Source of the DNA: Harmothoe impar | Taxonomy: Eukaryota; Annelida; Polychaeta; Phyllodocida; Polynoidae | NCBI GenBank assembly: GCA_947462335.1 | Contig: OX381704.1 | Coordinates: 120,896,065 to 120,960,064, forward strand | Length of the DNA stretch: 64,000 nucleotides | Direction: 5' to 3' | In this document: one piece after another, positions 44,301 to 57,000 of the stretch | Numbering within the stretch: the first letter of the stretch is position 1 | Layout: each line of letters opens with the position of its first letter | Translations under genes and position numbers: made by a program | Notes under the pieces: generated by a model | What the model was told of the DNA's origin: nothing | Databases searched by the model: none | What the model saw: the letters and a program-made list of their open reading frames with translations, nothing else

Positions 44301-45457
44301 TGATCCTTTACATCTCCTGATCGGACAGGATTTGACCATTTTGAGGCTCTAGACATGACAAAACGTTGGCCAGGATCGGCCTCTGGTAGGGTAAATGCAT
44401 AGGACATGTCCCGTCATCGGACCCTGGACAATAAAATATTTAGTTTATGTATTCCCAAGGCTGCCTGATGGCTCGTAGATGGACAACAGTGTTGAGAAAT
44501 GCACTTTTGACACCCTCGACTACATACAGACGTTCAGCGCCTACGGTAGTTGACATCCAGATCAATCCTTTGGGAGCCCATGCCTACTGGAGCCCGGTCC
44601 CGACCGAGATTTTACCACTCTGGAAGCCGTGAAACAGTCAATTCTTGTCGGATCCGGACATGTAAAAGATGAATTTGCATCTACGTTCAAAGGGCTTTCA
44701 GAATATTACCTTGGCCAGGCTTAGAAGGAAAGCGTTCTTCTCATCAGATGCATCCTAGTGTTTCCGAATACCCAGTTTCTGTCTGAAACATGCCTACGAG
44801 AGGCACTTGGGAGGCCCTCTAACAGTCAATGCATGTCCGATCCGGACATGTAAAAGATGAATTTGCATCTATATTCTAAGCACATTCAGAATATAATCTT
44901 GGCTGGGTTAGAAAAGAAGCATTCTTCTCATGAGATGCATGCTAGTGTTTACTAATACCCGGTTTCTGCCTGGTAAGGTAAATGCATAGGACATGCCACG
45001 TCATCGGCCCCTGGACAATAAAATACTCAGTTTATGTGTCCCCAAAGCTGCCAGATGGCTCGTAGTTGGACAACAGAGTTGAGAAATGCATTTTTGACAC
45101 CCTTGTCCGTGATTGGATGTGCGGCACCTTCAGTTATTGACATCTGGATCCATGCTTCGGGAGTCCTTGCCTACCGGAGCCTGGTCCCGACTGAAATTTT
45201 ACAATGCCAGAAGCCGTGAAGCCTCAATTCTTGTCGTATCCAGGCATCTAAAGGATGAATTTGCATCTACTTTCAAAGGGCTTTCAGAATATTACCTTTG
45301 CAAGGCTTCGATGGGAAGCGTTCCTCTCATGAGATTCATGCTAGTGTTTCCGAAAACCAAGATTCCATCTGAAACATGGCTATGAGACGCACTTGGGATG
45401 CTGTCTGAACATCAATTCTTGTCCGATCCTGACATGTAAAAGATGAATTTGCATCTA
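38341..45457. repeat. Higher-order tandem repeat, four units of ~1.78 kb
   Basis: Units start near 38341, 40120, 41898 and 43678 (TTTCAAGCATTGTATATTAA), with spacing 1778-1780. Units 2-4 differ at very few positions, chiefly the length of an internal G run (at about 38527, 40312, 42090, 43871). Each unit has two related ~587-bp half-units carrying 61-codon open frames (39109/39696, 40887/41474, 42667/43254, 44447/45034), plus an inverted arm with a 93-codon frame on the - strand. No protein domain is recognised. Confidence 0.95.
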
Positions 45458-47480
45458 CTTTCAAGCATTGTATATTAAACTAAAAAAGCTTTTAAATCAA
45501 TGTGGTTCAGGGGGTTTTGTGGTTCCTGGGTGAGTGCCCATGGGTATAGCGCTAAGCTAACCTCAAAAGGTCCTCATAGCTGAGCCAAAGTGTGCGCCCC
45601 TGCTCGAGGACCCGTCGTTCACCTCGGGTTTCTGTGTGCTTGGGGCTGTGGGGGGGGGGGGTGGGTTGAGGGGTCTGACGGCCATCTACCACCAGTCCAG
45701 CTGATCCTGGAAAAATAACCAAAGCATTGATTTCAGACTGTCTTGTCCTCGTCTGACCCTTTTGTCACTGCCGTTTTTGACTCACTAAAATGACCAACGG
45801 ACGACCGAAACATTCGTCTTAGCTTTAAATTTTTCTATGAAAGGCCTTTGACTATATTTAGCACAAAGTCTGGGTGACTCTGATATAAATTCTGTCTGTG
45901 GTCAAGATGAATTTGCATCTACGTTCAAAGGGCTTTCAGAATATTACCTTGGCCAGGCTTAGAAGGAAAGCGTTCTTCTCATCAGATGCATCCTAGTGTT
46001 TCCGAATACCCAGTTTCTGCCTGAAACATGCCTCCAAGAGGGGCTTGGGAACCTATCTGACAGTCAATTCTTGCCCATTCCGGACATGTAAAAGATGAAT
46101 TTGCATCTACATTCATAGGGCTTTCAGAATATTACCTTGGCTAGGTTTAGAAGGAAAGCGTTCTTCTCATCAGATGCATCCTAGTGTTTTCGATGACACA
46201 GATTCTGTATGAAACATGCCTACGAGAGGCACTGACACTTGATTGGCTTAAAATAATGTAGAAAAGGATTGCTCTGCCAGCCTGACTAGTCAGCCCATTG
46301 AAACGGCCTTGGATTGTAGATGTAAATTGATTCTTTACATCTCCTGATCGGACAGGATTTGACCATTTTGAGGCTCCAGACTTGACAAAAAGTTGGCCAG
46401 GATCGGCCACTGGTAGGGTAAATGCATAGGACATGTCCCGTCATCAGACCCTGGACAATAAAATATTCAGTTTATGTATTCCCAAAGCTGCCAGATGGCT
46501 CGTAGATGGACAACAGTGTTGAGAAATGCACTTTTGACACCCTCGACTACATACAGACATTCAGCGCCTTCGGTAGTTGACATCCAGATCAATCCTTTGG
46601 GAGCCCATGCCTACTGGAGCCCAGTCCCGACCAAGATATTACCACTCTGGAAGCGGTGAAACAGTCAATTCTTGTCAGATCCGGACATGTAAAAGATGAA
46701 TTTGCATCTACATTCAAAGGGCTTTCAGAATATTACCTTGGCCAGGCTTAGAAAGAAAGCGTTCTTCTCATCAGATGCATCCTAGTGTTTTCGATAACCC
46801 AGATTCTGTCTGATACATGCCTACGAGAGGCACTTGGGAGGCCATCTAACAGTCAATTCTTGTCCGATCCGGACATGTAAAAGATGAATTTGCATCTACA
46901 TTCTGAGCACATTCAGAATATAATCTTGGTTAGGTTAGAAAAGGAGCATTCTTCTCATGAGATGCATGCTAGTGTTTACTAATACCCAGTTTCTGCCTGG
47001 TAGGGTAAATGCATAGGACATGCCACGTCATCGGCCCCTGGACAATAAAATATTCAGTTTATGTGTCCCCAAAGCTGCCAGATGGCTTGTAGTTGGACAA
47101 CAGTGTTCAGAAATGCATTTTTGACACCCTTGTCCGTGATTGGATGTGCGGCACCTTCAGTTATTGACATCTGGATCCATGCTTCGGGAGTCCATGCCTA
47201 CCGGAGCCTGGTCCCGACTGAAATTTTACAACGCCAGAAGCCGTGAAGCCTCAATTCTTGTCGTATCCAGGCATCTTAAGGATCAATTTGCATCTACTTT
47301 TAAAGGGCTTTCAGAATATTGCCTTTGCCAGGCTTAGATGGGAAGCGTTCCTCTCATGAAATTCATGCTAGTGTTTCCAAATACCCAGTTTCTATCTGAA
47401 ACACGTCTCTGATAGGCTCTTGGCAAGCTATCTGACTGTCAATTCTTGTCGGATCTGGACATGTAAAAGATGAATTTGCA
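45458..47480. repeat. Truncated fifth unit and diverged right flank of the tandem repeat
   Basis: 45458-45903 matches the start of a unit, then jumps at TGTGGTCAAGATGAATTTGC to an internal subrepeat, showing a deletion/recombination junction. 45904-47480 is a diverged unit of the same family. Confidence 0.9.
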
Positions 47481-47660
47481 CCTACATCTTAAGGTAAAGC
47501 CCAGAAGTATGTCCTAGTACACCACAAGCCTTAGTGCAGGCTAGAAGTAAATCTTACATTGGGTCCTGGTACACCACATGCTCTAGTGAAGCCCAGAAGT
47601 AATTCTTACATTAGGTCCTGGTAGACCACGCACCTAAGTGCAGGATAGAAGTAAATCGTA
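47481..47660 (+). repeat. Satellite fragment (~52-bp family)
   Basis: About three monomers (AGAAGTAATTCTTACATTAG, GTCCTGG..CACCACA) in the same orientation as the 29.85-kb array. Confidence 0.8.
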
Positions 47661-48036
47661 CATTGGGCAAGGCAAATTCATTTAAAAATCAAAATTTTAA
47701 ATCTTATTTCATATTAGCTTCTTTGAAACTGATGTTTTTTAACTTGATTTGGTTTTAGGTTTATTTCACACTGTAAATCACATGGGAGTGTCCATCAATG
47801 GCCGGCTAGGGACAATCCATATCTTTTAGGGTGTTTGGCTTGAGGATGATGCAAGGCACCTACAACAAGATTTTGGGGGAAATCAAGTTACTATTTAAAT
47901 TCACACATAGCATTAGTTTGAAGCTTGATCCATTGAAAGATTAGGATATTGCAACAGTTATTGATCAACCTGGTCTGTGTTTTGCCAACAGATAGAAGTG
48001 ATTCGGAGCCAGCATACCGCTAAGTACCCAAGAGTG

Positions 48037-51000
48037 ATGTCTGAGCAGGCTGACACAAGACCCGAGTCCGACGACACGTTGCCTGAGCCATTTTGTAGGA
48101 TGTTGACGCGACAAAAACGCAAGTCTGTTCCAGTAAGTCACCATAAAGCTTTAACCTATTACAGGAAGTTTCTCTTCCTGTGTTTCACCATCAAGCTTTA
48201 CTCTACTTATCTCTAATATAGGGTTGTCTCACTAAAGCGATCCAAGTTGAAACTTTATGACCAGTGGTTGTCTATGACCAGGGGTTGTTTATCTCTGGTG
48301 ATTGTCTATGACAGGCAGAATTGAATATGTGCTTATTTAGAGCAGATGTATATAGAAATGTAATTGATTTATTTAGAAAGTAATAAACCTTGCATCGTAC
48401 ACACCTTTAGATTTTTTTCGTGTTGGTACCTATCTGGGTACCAGGACCCTACTAGCAGCTGGACATAGTCAGGTGACAGCTAACCAAGATTCCCTCCCCA
48501 TTGTGGAGGACAGAACCTTATTGCTATTTAGTAAACACTCACAGACAGGTTGCCACACCGTAGTGTTAAACTGAGATGTATAAGTCAATGTATTTATGAC
48601 TTAAATTAAAACTAATTTGTGATCTTTTTTTACAAATTAGTGGAATAAACCAACATCATGAGCTAAGAGATGGATATCCCTTCTAGAGGTCTGTGGATGT
48701 ATCGAGTTGATGTTGCGTTGTATTTAGGAGAAAAGAGGACTTAACATTGTGTATGCATGAATTCCATCTCTGCCTAGCCTCCCCCACTTTGTACTACTAG
48801 ATGTCACCAGATCTGTGTGTAAGTGTGCGTGTGGAAACGGTGTACGTTCTAATGTGGCCGTGGACCATACCTGATAGTCGCCTGCCAGTCATAGATGTCA
48901 CCAGGACATAGACACCCACTGGTCATAGATGACATAGAACTAAATCTTACTAGAAATGGCTTATATATAGTATATGAATATACTATATATAACAAAAATA
49001 TATATATAGATGTTATAAATTTATTTCAGCTTTTAGAAAATAATGAACCTTAATTTGTAAAATATTTAGTTTTTTATGTTTGCCCATCTGGGTACCATGG
49101 CCAGTCAGAGGCTTTACCCGGTCATAGACAACTGCCGGTCATAGACAACTACCTGTTATAGACTTTCAACTTCAGTTGTCTTGGTGAGACTGAGCCACAG
49201 GCTGAATGTAGTTATTGCATGTAGACACCAGAAGCCCCAGATGCCACACACCTCGGAATAACCCGGAAGTAATCATTAGGTCCTGGTACACCACACACCT
49301 TAGTAAAGGCTGGAAGTAAACATTCTTACATTTGGTCCTGGCACACCACATGCCTAAGTATGACCAAGAAGTAATTCTTAGAATATGCCCAGTACACCAC
49401 AAGCCTTATTATAGACCCAGGGTAATTCTTACATGAGGTCCTAGTACACCACAAGCCTTAGTATAGGCCCAAAGTAAATCTTAAGTTAAATCCTGGAACC
49501 CCACAATCTCAGTGTAGGCAGGAAGTAATGAATGTGTCTCACAAACTTATGCCAATGTTTTTGTCTCTGACCGGGTGCCGTCTTTGACCAGGTGCTGTCT
49601 GACCAGTTTGGCATGGTAAGGTCAAAATACCAACAGCAGGAAGCTAATTATAATTATGATTATAATTATAAAATAACCGCCATACAGTTTTTACAAATCC
49701 TTAGATACATGAGTATAATTCTTTTTAAAACACCTTTTTTCTGATACCTGGTGAGAGACGGCACCTGGTCAGAGATGGTACCTGGTCAGAGATGGCACCC
49801 GATCAGATACAAATCCGTGAGACACAGCCTAATTCTTATGCTAGATCCTGGCACACCACAAACATGAGTATAGCCCAGAAGCTATTCTTGCATTCCCTGT
49901 ACACCACACGCCTTAGTAAAAGCCCAAGAGTTTTCTTTACATTAGATCCTAAAAGAAAATTCTCACCTTAGGTCTGGAAATAACTCTTACATTAGCTCCT
50001 GGTTCATCACAAGCCTTATTATAGGCAGGAAGAGATGGCTGTAGTAGGTCACAAAGTAACTTTTACGTTAGGTCCTGATACACCACTTGTAAGTCTAAGT
50101 TAAGGCCAGAAGTAATTCTCATGTTAGGTCCTGGTACACCACAAGACATATAATTCTCCAGAAGTAATTATCAAAATTTGGTCCTCAATATGGGCTCATT
50201 AGAAGCTAATTTGAGCAATTCATATCACTTCTTTGATATTTATTCTTTTGTCATTTTCTCAAACCTGTTGGTTAACTAACCTCAATTTAGATTTTGCATG
50301 ATTCTTTTCAAAGTCCAAACAGCGTTTGGAAAAATAACGATTGACCCATACTGGTGCTATGCGCAAGACTTCAAGTCCCACATAATGCTTTATTGCGCTA
50401 TGCTCTATTCTCCTTAATTGTGTCTAAATCCTTGTTGTACATTGATGCGATCGATCCATTATATTTTCCCCCTATGTTTGTTTTACAGGGATCAATGATT
50501 GACTTGACTACCGGATGGACGACCATAGACAAGTTAAGAGGGGCACTGGAGAAATGGAGGAAACGAGAGGCAGATGATTTCCGTGTGGAGAACCACCCGG
50601 AGAGAGGCCTTTGCGTAGTGGCCAACAGAGACTTCAAAAGATGGGAGTTTGCCCTCGAGTATGAAGGCGACTTCATTCATATGGAGGAGAGGTTACGGAG
50701 AGAACTAATTTACAAAAGGACGAACCCAGGGTCCTATGTGGTAGACGCCTGGTGGGAGGGGGGAAGGGTGGCAATAGATGCTACCAACACCTTGGGGACT
50801 TGGGGACGATTAGTGAATCATGCCAAAGACCCAAATCTCATGCCCTATCCCCGATTGGTACAGGTCACACCTGAGGACAAGCCCCGGATGGCACTCTACT
50901 GTAAAAAGAGGATACGGGAGGGCGAGGAAGTCTTTTGGGATTACGGGGTTTCGGATTCTGAAGTCCATTGGGCAGCCTTTAAGAGGAGGACCGACACAAA

Positions 51001-54000
51001 CACTAGGTAGGCTAGCATACAAAATAACACACACCTTTTCTCAATGTATTCAGGTCATAACGAATAGATACTATAAGTATTCCTCTATAGACTTTGATAC
51101 ATCGCACAATTTATCTGCATCTTATATGTCACATACTACCTAGCCCCTTTGATGATGTTATATCTTGCAGAAAGCCCATGGTGTGTGACAAAATGACGGC
51201 AATGCCTCTGCCTGCCTCAACGTGGGCCCGGTGTCTGGTGCCAGTGCAGGATCGGAGGGTGTGCCGTGTGATTCTCCATCGCCTGGACCCATCACTCCTC
51301 CCAGCAGTTCCGTGAGTAGATCTGATATATTTTGTTTCTGTTCTGAATGACATACTGTTATAAACAATTATTTGTTGGATCTAGGTAAATTGTATAGACA
51401 TCTAGAATTACAACATTATACATAAACCCCTAAGTGGTGAGCTGATGATACTCTTGGGGGCATCTGTCCACCAGCCTGTGAGAGAAAGAAATTACAAAAC
51501 AATATCAACAGAAACTTACAAAGGACATGTGGGAGTCTTTACAAGCTACCTTGCAAAGTTGTAATTGTCAATATACACAATAAACCAGGCTCAATTTTCA
51601 ATATATACTGTAGAGCAGTGATGGTGTCTCAAGACATCCCAGCTCCCGCCCCAACTAAGTCACCAAGGCCTGCCGTTGATGAGTCATCCAAGCCTGCCAC
51701 CCTCCCTGCTCCAGCCGTTAGTGAGTCATCCAAGCCTGCCTACCTCCCTGCTCCAGCCATTAGTGAGTCATCCAAGCCTACCGCCCTCCCTGCTCCAGCC
51801 GTTGTTGAGTCATCCAAATCTGCCACCCTCCCTGCTCCAGCCGTTGTTGAATCATCCAAGCCTGCCGCCCTCCCTGCTCCAGCCGTTGTTGAATCATCCA
51901 AGCCTGCCGCCCTCCCTGCTCCAGACGTTGTTGAGTCATCCAAGCCTGCCTACCTCCCTGCTCCAGACGTTGGTGAGTCATCCAAGCCTGCCGCCCTCCC
52001 TGCTCCAGCCGTTAGTGAGTCATCCAAGCCTGCCTACCTTCCTGCTCCAGCCGTTAGTGAGTCATCCAAGCCTGCCTACCTCCCTGCTCCAGCCGTTAGT
52101 GAGTCATCCAAGCCTGCCTACCTTCCTGCTCCAGCCGTTAGTGAGTCATCCAAGCCTGCCTACCTTCCTGCTCCAGCCGTTAGTGAGTCATCCAAGCCTG
52201 CCACCCTCCCTGCTCCAGCCGTTAGTGAGTCATCCAAGCCTGCCTACCTCCCTGCTCCAGCCGTTAGTGAGTCATCCAAGCCTGCCGCCCTCCCTGCTCC
52301 AGCCGTTATTGAGTCCTCCAAGCCTGCCACCCTCCCTGCTCCAGCCGTTATTGAATCATCCAAGCCTGCCTACCTCCCTGCTCCAGACGTTAGTGAGTCA
52401 TCCAAGCCTGCCTACCTCCCTGCTCCAGCCGTTAGGGAGTCATCCAAGCCTGCCTACCTCCCTGCTCCAGACGTTAGTGAGTCATCCAAGCCTGCCTACC
52501 TCCCTGCTCCAGCCGTTAGGGAGTCATCCGAGCCTGCCGCCCTCCCTGCTGTACTAGCAGCTGGTGGAAATGCCTTGGAGGAGGAGAGACGTTCAACAGT
52601 GACATGGTCGCACGTGGCGCTGTTGGCAGTCCAGTTAGTGCAATATTAAGTACAATATGTCAATGTTAAAATGTAGCTAATCAATGTAGTTAATCAATGT
52701 AGCAAATTGTTGTGTATCATATCATATTGCAATAAATCCAAGGCTTCATAAATACCCATTATATAGCTTATAACCTGGGGACCAGGTTAATACAACTCTT
52801 CATTGGATTAGATATGGTTCATAAGTTTAACTAATGAAATGGTACACACGTTTCCCTCAATCAGTTCATGTGCTGTAAGCTTCATGTCAATGCCTTCTTG
52901 AAATCAGTATAAAAACTTAATCTGATGTGCTAAAGGTTATCTTTAAATGATATTCCTGGTATACAATTGCTAAATATTACTTAAAGGGCCCCAGTTGTGC
53001 GGAGACCTGGGCGGTTGTCACTAAAGCGTAGGCACTCCAAGACTCTGCTGTAAGTAGATACTTCAAAATGGCACTCTCACCAATTATGATGCCTAAGTTA
53101 ATATATTAGAACTGTACTAGAAAATTGAACTCTTTTAAAAAACCTTGATGAGGAAACAGCATTGAAATTAGAGTACAAATTTACAGATTCACCCAATACA
53201 ACTTTGTACACATGTAGAATGCCATTTTCATGTTGTCCTTCCACCAAGAATACTGTGACTCCAATCATTAAATCAAAAATGTCTCTTGCAGGGTTTCACT
53301 GAGCAACAATTCTCCTCTGGTCTGCCCTGTCCCTTCACCTCCTGTGCCCCCTATGGAGGACACCATAACCTGTGATGGGGGCCGACTCAAGCAGGTGAGT
53401 TTTATTATCGTAGATGACAGCACAATTTACATCAATGGTTTCCAGTCTTAAGTTATTATGTGCACCTTAACTACACCCACTACATTGATCAACTATCACT
53501 GGCAATAGTCACCTCTGCTCATATTCTGATTCAATTAGCCATTGAGTTTAATTGGACTCGATGTGGTTTTGTGTGTTCTTCATCTCATCATTATATGCAT
53601 GTTTGTCTTTCTTTTCAGGACACTATTGACAGTCCATCACCTGTACCGGCGACCGTTGGAAAGGCTCGTAAGGAGAAGAAGTCATCTGAGGAAGCTGATG
53701 AGGTTGGACACTCAATCCCTGTGCCGGTGACCATGGGACCCAGGCAGGTGAGTTTCACAGATTACAGTGCAATTAAAATACATGGCTCCTACCCTTTCAG
53801 AGTTAATGGAGAGGTTGAGATTGGTGAACATGTACTGGTAAGGTAGCGGCAAGGGCTACAAGTACAGGTTCCAGTACAGGTACAGGTCAAGTAGTTAATA
53901 ATAGATATAACTATATGGGTCAACCAAGACCTGCAGTATGTGGTCCCAGGTGAGTGGGGTAAAGGCTCTCAAAGAGAGGTAATTACACAGGGATGTAATC

Positions 54001-57000
54001 ATTCCTCAAGCAATTCATACTTAGAGTAGGTACTCACATTATTTCATTCATAGTCAAACTTTCTTTCTATAGCCCCCCCGACATGTACATGTGATTTTAA
54101 CCTCACTATTATGTGTACCTGAACTACACTAGTCCAACATAATTTGCACTACTGCTTTAAAGTATAGTCCCTGTATCCTACAGTCACTGCCAACAATGTT
54201 TTTTCTTTCGGAGAATTTGCTTAATGTCGCTACCCAACAATACAATATTAGAACTTTAATTCCTTTGAATCAGTAGATTTGTTGTGGCAGGAATACACCG
54301 GCTGACTTTAATTAGTACCATCGGGTTAACCTCAAATCTAAAATAGCGTTATACTTTAACAGTGGTTACCCTAATCTCAGAGACTCACCTTGGGCTGTAG
54401 ATATGAGTAGAACCCTTAGGACCCATGGTACAGGTGTCTACAGCATCAGACTCAGGGAACAACTACCCTGGAGGCACACACATGTGCATCAGCGTTGGAC
54501 CTGTGGGGGTTACACACAGGCCCCCAGTGTCCAGCAGTGTCCTGTTACCCCAACAGGCATCCCCTGCCCTCCCTGATACGTACTACAGTAGCAATGCATG
54601 TTCCACCACATTGTTTTGCTGGACAGTCTAGTACATGTTAAAATCTATTGTAAGTTTTGAGTCTGAGTTCTTATACAAAGTTGGCAGGATACAACATATG
54701 TATGTAGGATCTTGTTGGATGGGCTTACTTGAACCTGGCATGAGTTAAAAAGCAGTTTGGCTACTCAGCCAGATTGGCTGGGTAGATAAAATTGGCTTGC
54801 ACTGAGGTATGTACTAACTAAAGTATACAGGTAGCAATGACAACCTAAACTACTACTGATCAACTACTATGGGCATTTTCAGAATATGGCTGGTTATATA
54901 CACTTTCAACTGATTAACGTTACCATTCAGTGTTATTGAACTGCATCTGGCTTTGTGTGAATTTCTCTTTCATCCTATTATTTCTTACATGTCTGTCCTC
55001 CTATTCAGGCTAGTGTCAATACAGTGATCCCTGTACTTTCACCCGTGGGAAAGGTGAGCTGGTCCCAGGTGGCGCTATTTGCAGTCCCGTAAGTATATCA
55101 AGCACAGTAGATAAATGTTAAAATGTGGCAACTCGGATGGCAGTCTATTGTGCACCATACCAGTAGTTAGACTTATGAACAATGTCCAAGCCCATGAAGG
55201 CTGAGAGTTGTATTACACCGGGCGTCAGGTAATTAGCTATCGGTATCTATGTAGACATGACTTTATTGCAATGTCCTAGTTACATGTTCCCTGATTGAGT
55301 TCATGGACTGTAAGCATCATTTACCAAAATATAAATGTCAAAAATTCAAATTCAATTGATATTTTTGGTATACAACTGCTGAATATTGTTTACAGGGCTC
55401 CCGTTGTGCGCAGACCTGGGCGATTGTCACTGAAGCGTAAGAGCTCCCAGACTCTGCAGTAAGTTGACTAGAAGAATAGTGAACTCTTTTAAAAGCCTTG
55501 ATGAGAGAACAGCATTAAAATCAGAGTACAAATTTACAGATTCACCCCATTAAACTTTGCACAAATGCAGAATGCCATTTTATGGGGAACCCCTGCGTAT
55601 GTGGTCCTTCTATCCAGAATACTGTGATTCCAATCATTAAATCAATAATGTCTTTTGCAGGGTTTCACTGGGGAACAATCCTCCTCTGGTCCACCCTGCC
55701 TCCATGATCTCTGATGAGAGCCGACCCAAGCAGGTGAGTTTTATTGTCATAGATTACAGCACAATTTACATCAATGGTTTCTAGTCTTTAGTCTTTATTT
55801 GTACCTGAACCACATCCACTACATTGATCAACTAGAACTGGCATCACTCATGTCTGCTCATATTCTGAACCTTCAACTGATTGAATTAACCATCAAGTTT
55901 AATTTGGCTCCATCTGGTTTTGTGTATAACTTTATCTCATCATTACATGGCTCAGTCTCATGACTATGTAGCAATTGAATCGTCTTTGATTGGGTGAAGT
56001 CTTTGACCGGGTGACGTCTTTGACCGGGTGACGTCTTTGACTGGGTGACATGTTTGACCAGGAGACTAGAAAAGGCTACTTTTAATTTTTCTTTTTTTCC
56101 CTATCTCTACTATTAGAGAAAATATGTGGATGGTAATTGCATAATACTTTGGACAGTGTACCTCTTCATATTCCACATAATATAGAAAGTGATGTCTTTG
56201 ACCGGGCAGAGGAAGAAATATAACATTATGCTATAATGCATGTAAAAGAGCCTACATATAAATATAAAAAACTTGAAATGAATTTCCTTTCATATAGTGT
56301 GAAAATATCCTTTGACTTTTTCCACCCATTTCTTACTATATAGGTCTAATTTATGCTATAATAACGTTTCCCGGTCAGAGACGTCACCCGGTCAAAGACG
56401 TCACCCAGTCAAAGACGTCACCCGGTCAAAATGATCAAATTGTTAAAAAGTTGTGAATGTTACATGCATGCCTGTCCTCCTTTTCAGGCCACAGTTGACA
56501 GTTCACTGCCTGTACCGGCTCTGGTGGGAAAGGCTCGTAGGGAGGAGAAGTCATCTGAGGAAGCTGATGAGGTCGGACGGTCGGTCAGTTTGATCAGCCC
56601 TATAGAAAAAGACCAACCAGAGCAGGTGAGTTTCATTATCACAGATTACAGTCCAATTAAAATACACGGTCTCTACCCTTTCAGAATTATTATGTGGACC
56701 TGAACTACACTAGTCCAACACATCTGGTGATACTTTGCAAGACTGGAGTCCCTATACTATCCTATAGTCATTGCCAAGAATGTATTTTTTTCTGAGAAAC
56801 TGCTTGCTGTCACTCCCCAACAAAGTTCAAAACTGTATTAGAAGTTGAATCCCTTTAAACTGATTTGTTGTGGCAGTAATACACAGGCTTACTTTAATTG
56901 GTACCATCGGGTTAACATCAGATCTAAAATAGCAAGGTTGGCTACTCTGCCAGATTGGCTGAGTAAATAACTTTCTGTTCTCCTTTTTAGGCCACGGTTA

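Noticed and set aside
38788..46434. 93-codon - strand ORF repeated in each 1.78-kb unit as a gene family
   Set aside because: Identical because the units are near-identical DNA; no domain, and the last copy diverges by frameshift.
51676..52557. 293-codon alternative frame and two 67-codon reverse frames in exon 4
   Set aside because: Shadow frames of the 42-bp coding VNTR; the 343-codon frame joins upstream and downstream exons in phase.
54425..54631. Possible extra exon of the SET gene
   Set aside because: A 68-codon open frame with an upstream CAG, but exons 7 and 8 already join in phase and its duplicated counterpart is not open.
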